Assembly (NCBI GenBank): GCA_937892345.1
Contig: CALAGF010000017.1
Location: forward strand, 1 to 11,087
Reading direction: 5' to 3'
Source of the DNA: an uncultured Rhodocyclaceae bacterium
Lineage (GTDB): Bacteria > Pseudomonadota > Gammaproteobacteria > Burkholderiales > Rhodocyclaceae
DNA: 11,087 bases
The position numbers were made by a program, and so were the translations under genes. Below, piece by piece: positions 5,567 through 11,087 of the stretch; the first letter of the stretch is position 1; every line of letters starts with the position of its first letter. The notes beneath the pieces were generated by a model. That model searched no databases. It worked only from the letters and a program-made list of their open reading frames with translations, and was not told the DNA's origin.

Positions 5567-6391
5567 TCAAATCTCAATGTTATCAATGAGACGGGTCGTG
5601 CCGAGGCGACTGGCGGCAAGCACCACCAATGGTGCGTTTACGCCGATGGGTACGGACAGGTCAGACTGTTGTCGCACCGCAACATAATCGGTTTTCCAGC
5701 CTGCTGCGGTCAACGCTGCAATGGCGCGATTTTCCAGTTGGCAAAAATCGGTCTGCCCTGAGCGCACCGATTCCCGGATCTCGTTGAGCAGGCGATACAG
5801 GCGCGGGGCCTCGGCGCGCTCGCTGGCGCTCAGGTAGCCATTGCGCGAGGAAAGCGCCAGCCCGTCCTCGGCGCGTACTGTGTCTCCGCCAAGAATCTCG
5901 ATCGGCATCGCCATCTGGCGGGTCATGTTGCGAATGACCATCAACTGCTGGTAATCCTTTTTGCCGAACATGGCCGCATCCGGCTGAACGCAATTGAACA
6001 GCTTGGTGACCACGGTCGCGACGCCGCGGAAATGGCCGGGGCGAAACTCACCATCAAGCACGTTCTGGATGCCCGGTGGCTCGACAAAATATTCCTGTGG
6101 CTCAGGGTAGAGGTCGGTTTCGGTGGGGGCGAACAGTACGTTGACGCCGGCTGCCGCGAGCTTGTCGCAATCGGCCTGGAAGGTGCGCGGATATTTGTCG
6201 AAATCATCGTTCGGGCCGAACTGCAGACGATTGACGAAAATCGATGCGACGACGGTATCGCCGTGCGCGCGCGCCTGTTCCATCAAGCTGATGTGGCCTG
6301 CGTGCAGATTGCCCATGGTGGGTACGAAAACGACACGACCGCAAGCTTTGAGGGCCGTCCGCAGATCGGCAATGGCGGAATGAATTTGCAT
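5567..6391 (-). CDS. panC: Pantoate-beta-alanine ligase (pantothenate synthetase) PanC
   Basis: Joins pantoate (from PanB) and beta-alanine (from PanD), using ATP to form pantoyl-adenylate and then pantothenate, the precursor of coenzyme A. The 274 residues match the usual length of about 280. They show the nucleotidyltransferase HxGH-type motif in PTMGNLHAGH (24-33), VNRLQFGP, the FRGVATVVTKLF pantoate-binding region, FGKKDYQQ, and the SSRN loop. FGKKDYQQ has Lys where many family members have Glu; I believe this variant is common in betaproteobacteria. The ATG at 6391 has GGAG five bases upstream. The panB stop lies 16 bases before it, so the two genes are almost certainly co-transcribed. 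No terminator separates it from panD, so readthrough into panD is also possible. Confidence 0.96.
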   Translation of the reverse strand: MQIHSAIADLRTALKACGRVVFVPTMGNLHAGHISLMEQARAHGDTVVASIFVNRLQFGPNDDFDKYPRTFQADCDKLAAAGVNVLFAPTETDLYPEPQEYFVEPPGIQNVLDGEFRPGHFRGVATVVTKLFNCVQPDAAMFGKKDYQQLMVIRNMTRQMAMPIEILGGDTVRAEDGLALSSRNGYLSASERAEAPRLYRLLNEIRESVRSGQTDFCQLENRAIAALTAAGWKTDYVAVRQQSDLSVPIGVNAPLVVLAASRLGTTRLIDNIEI

Positions 6392-6407
6392 GGAAACTCC
6401 GGAGAAA

Positions 6408-7226
6408 TCAGGCGGCGTAAGTGTGCTCTGGGCCGGGGTAGTGACCTGCCTTCACGGCAGTCACTGCCCGACTGGCCGCGTCGTGGATGCTCGAAGCACC
6501 TTCCATGAAGTTTTTGACGAACTTGGCCTTCTTGCCAGGCGGAATGTCGAAAGCGTCGTGCAACACCATGACCTGACCGGAGGTTCCCTTGCCGGCTCCG
6601 ATCCCGATCGTAATGATCGACAATTCGGCGCTGACTTCTGCGGCCAGCACGGCGGGGATGGCCTCCAGCACGATCATCGTGGCGCCTGCTGCCTGCAGGG
6701 CCTGCGCGTCATCCTTCAGGCGCTGTGCCGCAGCGTCACCCTTGCCCTGGACCTTGTAGCCACCCAGTACATGCACCGACTGCGGTGTCAGGCCGACATG
6801 GCCGCACACCGGGATGCCGCGCTGGACGAGAAAGGCGACCGTGGGGGCCATTTCCTTCCCGCCTTCCAGTTTGACCATCTGGGCCCCCGCAGCCATCAAG
6901 GTGGCTGCATTGCGAAATGCCTGTTCCGGGGATTCCTGATAACTGCCGAAGGGCATGTCGGCGATGATGAAGGGGCGGTCAGAGCCGCGCTTGACTGCCG
7001 CGGTGTGGTAGGCAATGTCGCCCACGGTCACCGGCAGGGTCGTGTCGTGGCCTTGAATCACGTTGCCCAGCGAATCGCCGATCAACAGGCTGTCAACTCC
7101 CGCGCCATCGAGCAGGCGAGCGAAACTGGCGTCGTAGCATGTGAACATGACGATCTTTTCACCGGCTTGATACAACTTGCCGAGATCGGCTTGCGTCAGA
7201 CGGCGGGTGAGGGTTTGAGCGGACAT
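6408..7226 (-). CDS. panB: 3-methyl-2-oxobutanoate hydroxymethyltransferase PanB
   Basis: First committed step of pantothenate synthesis: moves a hydroxymethyl group from 5,10-methylene-tetrahydrofolate to alpha-ketoisovalerate, giving ketopantoate. It is a cytoplasmic (beta/alpha)8 barrel of 272 residues, normal for the family. The expected residues are present at a constant offset of 6-7 from the E. coli enzyme: metal-binding Asp51 (LLIGDSLG) and Asp90 (IADMPFG), Lys119 and Glu121 (VKLEGG), His143 (GHVGLTPQ) and Glu188 (VLEAIP). The ATG at 7226 begins at the usual N-terminus, but I see no strong ribosome-binding site. It follows folK after a 70-base gap holding a possible promoter, and is coupled to panC downstream. 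The next enzyme, ketopantoate reductase (PanE or IlvC), is not in this window. Confidence 0.96.
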   Translation of the reverse strand: MSAQTLTRRLTQADLGKLYQAGEKIVMFTCYDASFARLLDGAGVDSLLIGDSLGNVIQGHDTTLPVTVGDIAYHTAAVKRGSDRPFIIADMPFGSYQESPEQAFRNAATLMAAGAQMVKLEGGKEMAPTVAFLVQRGIPVCGHVGLTPQSVHVLGGYKVQGKGDAAAQRLKDDAQALQAAGATMIVLEAIPAVLAAEVSAELSIITIGIGAGKGTSGQVMVLHDAFDIPPGKKAKFVKNFMEGASSIHDAASRAVTAVKAGHYPGPEHTYAA

Positions 7227-7258
7227 GGGTGAAATGCTTACTTGAAAAACGGATGTCT

Positions 7259-7289
7259 AGGATACACAGAGGCGCCCGAGGCGCGTCAA
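7259..7289 (-). promoter_or_regulatory. Possible promoter for panBC
   Basis: In the folK-panB gap the minus strand has TTGACG (7289-7284), five of six matches to the -35 consensus. The -10 is poor: TGTATC at 7266-7261 with a 17-base spacer, or TATCCT at 7264-7259 with a 19-base spacer. No terminator separates folK from panB, so readthrough from upstream is also likely. Confidence 0.4.
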
Positions 7290-7296
7290 GCGCTAA

Positions 7297-7773
7297 TTAC
7301 AGCCGGCAGATACCTTGATTGGCGACCGCCGGCAACCAGGCGGCGAGTGAGCCGCGTCCGGGGAGTGCGAGGTCGGGGGCGAGATCGGCCAGCGGATAAA
7401 GCACAAAAGCCCGCAGATGCAGGCGCGGATGCGGTAGCGTCAGGCGCGGGGAATCGAGCACAAGATCGTCGTACAGCAGCACGTCGAGGTCGAGTGTGCG
7501 CGGCCCGTTGCGTTCGGCCCGGATGCGCCCGAAACGATGCTCGATGTCGAGCAGAGCATCCAGCAAGGCTTCCGGCGCGAGTCCGGTTTCGATGCGTGCG
7601 GCGGCATTGACGAATTCCGGTTGCTCGGTAATGCCCACCGGCGCCGTGCGATAGAGCGCAGAGCTGGCCAGCAGGCGGCTTTCCGGCAGTGAGTCCAGCG
7701 CCTCGAAGGCGGCGCGAATGGTTGCTGCCGGGTCGCCCAGATTGGCGCCCAGCGCGATGAAAGCCTGGCTCAT
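7297..7773 (-). CDS. folK: 2-amino-4-hydroxy-6-hydroxymethyldihydropteridine diphosphokinase FolK
   Basis: Folate-synthesis kinase (HPPK) that transfers pyrophosphate from ATP to 6-hydroxymethyl-dihydropterin, preparing it for joining to p-aminobenzoate. The 158 residues equal the usual length. Family motifs are complete: an IALGANLGDP start, YRTAPVG (41-47), QPEFVNA, and GPRTLDLDVLLY, in which Asp95 and Asp97 are the two magnesium ligands at the same numbers as in E. coli. PHPRLHLRAFVLYPL follows. The ATG at 7773 directly abuts the pcnB stop (TAAATG) with no clear ribosome-binding site, so translational coupling to pcnB is likely. pcnB-folK followed by pan genes is also the E. coli order. 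Its pathway product feeds the cofactor used by the neighbouring PanB. Confidence 0.95.
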   Translation of the reverse strand: MSQAFIALGANLGDPAATIRAAFEALDSLPESRLLASSALYRTAPVGITEQPEFVNAAARIETGLAPEALLDALLDIEHRFGRIRAERNGPRTLDLDVLLYDDLVLDSPRLTLPHPRLHLRAFVLYPLADLAPDLALPGRGSLAAWLPAVANQGICRL

Positions 7774-9117
7774 TTATTCGTCGTTGTTACGGTCGACCGT
7801 ATCTGCAGCCGGTTTTTTGCGCCGGCGCCGGCGCTTCTTGTCGGCGGCGGCATCGGGGATCAGCATCTCGGCGCGCTGATCGCCATCGGCATGCTGGAAA
7901 CGCGTCCACCAGTCGGCGATTTCCATCTCGATTTCACCCGCCTGGGCGCGCAGCACCAGAAAATCGTAGCCGGCGCGGAAGCGGGGCTGTTCGAGCAAGG
8001 CGTAGGGACGTTTGCCGGCCCGCTGTTCAAAGCGCGGCTGCAACGCCCAGATGTCCTTGATGTCGCCGGCGATACGGCGTGTGATGGCCAGCTTTTCGCC
8101 CTGCACGTCGAGCACGTTGTCCATGGCCTGGAAGAGCGCAGGAATTTTGGCTTCGCCCTTGGCCTTCATCTTGCCCCAATGCGCCAGCACTTCATGCCAG
8201 AGCAGGGTGGCGAACAGGAAACCAGGCGAGCTGCCTTTGCCCTTGCGGATGCGCTCGTCGGTGTTGGCCAGCGACAGCATCACGAATTTTTCGCCCATCG
8301 GTTGCTCGAGAATGACGTCAAGCAAGGGCAGCAGGCCATGGTGCAGACCTTCGTCGCGCAATTGGGTAATGCACTTCACGGCGTGGCCGGAAGTCAGCAA
8401 CTTGAGCATTTCATCAAACAGGCGCGCTGCCGGTACGTTTTCCAGCAGATCTGCCATTTCACGGATCGGCCTTTTGGCCTCCGGATCAATCGACAAGCCG
8501 AGTTTTGCGGCCAGACGCACGGCACGCAACATGCGCACCGGATCTTCGCGATAGCGGGCGCGTGGCTCGCCGATCATGCGCAAGGTGCGCGCCTTCAGGT
8601 CGCCGACGCCGTGGTGATAATCGATGACCGTTTCGGTGGTCGGGTCGTAATACAGGGCGTTGGCGGTGAAATCGCGGCGGGCAGCATCCTCGGCCTGGGT
8701 GCCGAATACATTGTCGTGCAGCACGCGGCCATGTTCGTCTTTTTTGGTGTTGGCATCGAGTTGACCGCGGAAAGTGGTCGTTTCGATCATTTCCTGGCCC
8801 ATCATCACGTGCACGATCTGGAAGCGGCGGCCGATGATGCGCGAACGGCGGAAGGCACGCTTGACCTCTTCCGGCGTTGCGTCGGTGGCGACATCGAAAT
8901 CCTTGGGCTCGGCGCCGATCAGCAGATCGCGCACCGCGCCGCCAACGACATAGGCCTTGAAGCCGGCAGCCTGGAGGGTTTCGCAGGTGCGGCGGCTGCC
9001 GCTGCTGATGCGGTCACGGGTGATGCCGTGGCTGGAGACGGGAATGACGGCCGGTTCGTTGTTGCCGGCTTTGGGCTTCTTGCTGCTGAAGACGCGGGAG
9101 ATGAGTTTGCGGATCAC
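7774..9117 (-). CDS. pcnB: Poly(A) polymerase I PcnB
   Basis: Adds 3' poly(A) tails to RNA from ATP, marking RNAs for decay by exonucleases. It is a 447-residue class II nucleotidyltransferase. The N-terminal head has VVGGAVRDLL (57-66), catalytic Asp73 and Asp75 in KDFDVATDA, and IETTTFRG. RSRIIGRRFQIVHV matches the poly(A) polymerase version rather than tRNA CCA-adding enzymes, as does the long C-terminal region. An RNA-binding region follows, then a very basic tail with KKRRRRRKK. The ORF begins with GTG at 9117, with only a weak AGGT upstream, and no ATG fits the homologous N-terminus. E. coli pcnB is also known for an inefficient non-AUG start. It sits 48 bases after the HAD gene and abuts folK. 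Confidence 0.94.
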   Translation of the reverse strand: MIRKLISRVFSSKKPKAGNNEPAVIPVSSHGITRDRISSGSRRTCETLQAAGFKAYVVGGAVRDLLIGAEPKDFDVATDATPEEVKRAFRRSRIIGRRFQIVHVMMGQEMIETTTFRGQLDANTKKDEHGRVLHDNVFGTQAEDAARRDFTANALYYDPTTETVIDYHHGVGDLKARTLRMIGEPRARYREDPVRMLRAVRLAAKLGLSIDPEAKRPIREMADLLENVPAARLFDEMLKLLTSGHAVKCITQLRDEGLHHGLLPLLDVILEQPMGEKFVMLSLANTDERIRKGKGSSPGFLFATLLWHEVLAHWGKMKAKGEAKIPALFQAMDNVLDVQGEKLAITRRIAGDIKDIWALQPRFEQRAGKRPYALLEQPRFRAGYDFLVLRAQAGEIEMEIADWWTRFQHADGDQRAEMLIPDAAADKKRRRRRKKPAADTVDRNNDE

Positions 9118-9165
9118 GAGTACCTGAACGATGGCGCGCCGGGGCGCAGCGGAAAAGCCCGGATT

Positions 9166-9834
9166 TTACCGCAAAGTAATGATTTTCCAGCCCATTTCGC
9201 TGGCGTGGGCGCGTAATGTGGCATCCGGGTCGACAGCAATGGGTTGCGTCACCTTCTGCATCAGCGGCAGGTCGTTATGCGAATCGCTGTAGAAAAAACT
9301 CTGCTCGAAGGCGCCCCACCACAGGCCCTGAGATTCCAGCCAGCTTTCGACGCGAGTGATCTTGCCGCCCTGAAAGGAGGGTGTGCCGGTCGGTTTGCCG
9401 GAAAAACGGCCACTGGCGACGTCGACCGCAGGAATCGTCCCGATCAGGTTGGGAATGCCGAATTCGCGGGCAATCGGGCCGGTCACGAAGCTGTTGGTCG
9501 CGGTGACGATGGCGCACAGGTCGCCACAGGCCAGGTGTTCTAGGACCAGCGTGCGCGCCTGCGGGGTCATGATCGGACGAATGTGGCGGTCCATGTATTC
9601 ACGGTGCCAGGCGTCTAGTTCCGTGCGGTCGTGGCGGGCAAGCGGCGCCAGCTGGAATTCGAGGAATTCGTAAATGTCGAGCGTGCCCGCCTTGTATTGA
9701 TCATAAAACTGCTGATTCCTGCTTTCCTGAAGTACGCGGTCAACGACGCCGCGAGAAACCAGGAATTGCGCCCATTCAAAATCGGAGTCACCGGCGAGCA
9801 GGGTGTTGTCAAGGTCGAAGAGGGCAAGGTTCAT
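9166..9834 (-). CDS. HAD-superfamily subfamily IB phosphatase (SerB-like)
   Basis: Predicted phosphatase of 222 residues from the phosphoserine-phosphatase-like HAD-IB group; the substrate is unknown. All four HAD motifs are visible. Motif I is DLDNTLL, with nucleophile Asp7 and acid/base Asp9. Motif II is TATNS, about 111-115. A lysine in the GGKITR or SGKPTG region serves as motif III, and motif IV is SDSHNDLP (183-190). The insert between motifs I and II is helical, as in the SerB cap. The start ATG at 9834 lies one base after the hda stop, with GGAAAG upstream, implying coupled translation with hda. I recall this hda-HAD-pcnB arrangement from other betaproteobacteria, but that does not reveal the substrate. 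A true serB role in serine synthesis is possible but unproven. Confidence 0.88.
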   Translation of the reverse strand: MNLALFDLDNTLLAGDSDFEWAQFLVSRGVVDRVLQESRNQQFYDQYKAGTLDIYEFLEFQLAPLARHDRTELDAWHREYMDRHIRPIMTPQARTLVLEHLACGDLCAIVTATNSFVTGPIAREFGIPNLIGTIPAVDVASGRFSGKPTGTPSFQGGKITRVESWLESQGLWWGAFEQSFFYSDSHNDLPLMQKVTQPIAVDPDATLRAHASEMGWKIITLR

Positions 9835-9835
9835 G

Positions 9836-10495
9836 TCAGCTTTCCAGCGGCAAGGGGTCGTTGAGCAGGCCGCGCAGTACCGGCAGGCTGACTGCGCGCT
9901 TGTGTTCCAGCGTATAGCGGTCGAGTGCCACGATCAGCGCGGATAGCGAACGCATGTCGCGCGGCGCGTGGCGCATCAGGTAATCGATGCTTTCCGGCGT
10001 CAGTTTCAAGGCTCTTTCGCGTGCCTGGGCCGTCAGCGCTGCCGCCTTTTCACTGTCGGTCAAGGGATGCAGCCGGTAGATCAGGCCGTAGCCCAGCCGG
10101 GTACGCAGGTCTTCACGCAGTGCCAGATGCGCCGGCGGTTGCGCTGCTGCGGTCAACAACTGTCCACCGGCCATTTTCAGTCGATTGAAATGATTGAACA
10201 GCGCAATCTGTCCGGCATCGTTGAGCGTTTCGACATTGTCCACTGCTACCTGCTGAGCCTCGGGCAGAGTCGCCAAATCCGGATCCTGCGCCGCGTCCAC
10301 CAGCGCAAAGCCGCTGGCCTGCAGCAAATGGCTACGCCCGCAACCCGCCTCGCCGTAAAGGCAAAAACCCGTGGTGGGATCGTTCCCGGCCAGCCAGCCG
10401 GTCAGTGCAGTCAAAGCCTCCTCATTTGCACCGGCAACAAAATTGTCCAGCGAAGGCGGCGTTTCCGGCAGAAGGTCGAGAATCAGTTGGCGCAC
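9836..10495 (-). CDS. hda: DnaA regulatory inactivator Hda
   Basis: AAA+ protein related to DnaA. With the DNA-loaded sliding clamp it triggers ATP hydrolysis by DnaA after initiation, preventing re-replication. With the GTG at 10495 it has 219 residues and begins with the clamp-binding motif QLILDL (3-8). Walker A reads GEAGCGRSH (48-56), with Arg in place of the usual Lys as in other Hda proteins. Walker B is VAVDN (83-87). Arginine-finger candidates are Arg131 and Arg133 in LRTRLGYGLIYRL, and the sensor-2 arginine lies in APRDMRSL (about 178-185). A TTG at 10507 would add four residues. I prefer the GTG because family N-termini begin at that point and it leaves a longer leader from the likely promoter. 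Neither start has a good ribosome-binding site. It is first in the minus-strand block and divergent from purM. Confidence 0.92.
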   Translation of the reverse strand: MRQLILDLLPETPPSLDNFVAGANEEALTALTGWLAGNDPTTGFCLYGEAGCGRSHLLQASGFALVDAAQDPDLATLPEAQQVAVDNVETLNDAGQIALFNHFNRLKMAGGQLLTAAAQPPAHLALREDLRTRLGYGLIYRLHPLTDSEKAAALTAQARERALKLTPESIDYLMRHAPRDMRSLSALIVALDRYTLEHKRAVSLPVLRGLLNDPLPLES

Positions 10496-10522
10496 GGTCA
10501 ATGGCAAAAAATCAGAGCCGCG

Positions 10523-10531
10523 ATTTTAGCA
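10523..10531 (-). promoter_or_regulatory. Possible extended -10 promoter for hda
   Basis: On the minus strand TGCTAAAAT reads as an extended -10 (TGn plus TAAAAT, five of six matches). No clear -35 is present at the normal distance, which extended -10 promoters can tolerate. Transcription would start near 10516, about 21 bases before the GTG start of hda. Confidence 0.45.
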
Positions 10532-10640
10532 GAGGCTGAGGGTGCGGCCTGCTGAGCACTCAACGAATGGAAAGTTGTTTGGGGTTCCGTTAAGGAGCGT
10601 GCGCGTCGACCGCAGGATTTTTCATTGTTGTGTCCGGAAC

Positions 10641-10669
10641 TTAAGAAGCGCCCGTGTTTCGGGTAAAAT
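10641..10669 (+). promoter_or_regulatory. Possible promoter for purM
   Basis: TTAAGA (10641-10646, four of six -35 matches) and TAAAAT (10664-10669, five of six -10 matches) are separated by 17 bases. Transcription would start near 10676, leaving a leader of about 27 bases before the purM ATG. I see no PurR-type operator in the gap. The rest of the 207-base hda-purM gap holds nothing else I can name. Confidence 0.5.
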
Positions 10670-10702
10670 CCAAGGTCTTTCAGCCTGTTGGCCTTACCTA
10701 CC

Positions 10703-11087
10703 ATGACCCAGACGACTTCCCTTTCCTACCGTGATGCCGGCGTCGATATCGATGCGGGCGATGCTCTTGTCGAACGCATCAAGCCTTTGGCCAAGAAGAC
10801 CCTGCGCGAAGGCGTGCTGGGCGGCATTGGCGGCTTTGGCGCCTTGTTTGAAGTGCCGAAGCGTTACAAGGAGCCGGTGCTGGTTTCCGGTACGGATGGC
10901 GTCGGTACCAAGTTGCGCCTGGCCTTCGATCTGAACCGCCACGATACCGTCGGCCAGGATCTGGTCGCCATGAGCGTCAATGACATCCTCGTGCTTGGCG
11001 CCGAGTCGCTGTTCTTCCTCGACTACTTCGCCTGCGGCAAGCTCGATGTCGATACTGCGGCGGCGGTCGTCGGCGGCATCGCCAAGG
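10703..11087 (+). CDS. purM: Phosphoribosylformylglycinamidine cyclo-ligase PurM (3'-truncated by window end)
   Basis: Fifth step of purine synthesis: ATP-dependent ring closure of formylglycinamidine ribonucleotide to aminoimidazole ribonucleotide in the cytoplasm. The first 128 residues are visible, about a third of the usual length near 345, and the frame is still open at the last base. Conserved blocks are present: LSYRDAGVDIDAGD (7-20), GGFGALFEV, SGTDGVGTKLRLA (62-74, nucleotide binding), AMSVND (89-94) and LFFLDYFACGKLD (103-115). The ATG at 10703 gives the standard N-terminus. The ribosome-binding site is not obvious. It is divergent from hda, with candidate promoters for both genes in the shared gap. 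Confidence 0.95.
   Translation, partial: MTQTTSLSYRDAGVDIDAGDALVERIKPLAKKTLREGVLGGIGGFGALFEVPKRYKEPVLVSGTDGVGTKLRLAFDLNRHDTVGQDLVAMSVNDILVLGAESLFFLDYFACGKLDVDTAAAVVGGIAK

Noticed and set aside
6390..7232. A 280-codon open frame on the plus strand opposite panB.
   Set aside because: PanB on the minus strand has every catalytic residue; the opposite frame is His/Gly/Gln-rich noise that mirrors its codons.
7891..9216. A 441-codon open frame on the plus strand opposite pcnB.
   Set aside because: It is antisense to a gene with all poly(A) polymerase motifs, resembles no family I know, has no ribosome-binding site of note, and such shadows are common in GC-rich coding DNA.
10651..10664. Small inverted repeat (CCCG/CGGG) in the purM promoter spacer, considered as an operator.
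   Set aside because: A four-base stem is too short to stand out by chance, and it does not resemble a PurR site.
10599..10706. A possible 35-codon leader peptide starting at a GTG and ending in an ATGA overlap with the purM start.
   Set aside because: The AAGGAG before it is only one base from the GTG, and the likely purM promoter lies downstream of its start, so most purM mRNA would not include it.

Overview
The window reads as a piece of a betaproteobacterial chromosome. The Rhodocyclales (Dechloromonas or Accumulibacter relatives) are my best guess from protein flavour and gene order, not from a search. It is moderately GC-rich, densely coded, and shows no mobile element, tRNA, rRNA or CRISPR. 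The first 49 bases are not biological. They are Illumina P5/TruSeq adapter with an embedded 8-base i5 index, so the left edge is an assembly artefact and genomic sequence begins at base 50.

Left part (50-2822, plus strand): a nitrate-type ABC importer operon. It holds a 5'-truncated periplasmic binding protein (nrtA), an inner-membrane permease (nrtB) and an ATPase (nrtD). A UUCG-capped hairpin separates nrtA from nrtB, and the operon closes with a clear rho-independent terminator. Facing it on the minus strand (2832-3524) is a Crp/Fnr-family regulator that keeps the FNR-type DNA-reading residues but lacks the iron-sulfur cysteines. It is a candidate regulator of nitrogen-oxide metabolism.

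Middle (3658-4962, plus strand): a 434-residue protein with a NYN (PIN-like) nuclease domain, an OST-HTH/LOTUS RNA-binding domain and a long disordered tail with three Arg/Lys-rich blocks. It is probably an RNA-processing factor of unknown target and is the least understood gene here. It ends against panD, with a shared two-way terminator between them.

Right part (5094-10495, minus strand): a housekeeping block transcribed as hda - HAD phosphatase - pcnB - folK - panB - panC - panD. It links control of replication initiation (Hda), RNA polyadenylation (PcnB), folate synthesis (FolK) and pantothenate/CoA synthesis (PanB, PanC, PanD). FolK leads to folate, and PanB consumes methylene-tetrahydrofolate. 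Candidate promoters lie before hda, panB and panD; the panD one is close to the sigma-70 consensus. The window ends inside purM (purine synthesis), which diverges from hda.

I see no convincing new multi-gene system. The observations most worth following are the NYN-LOTUS protein, the Fnr-like regulator beside the nitrate importer, and the adapter contamination.
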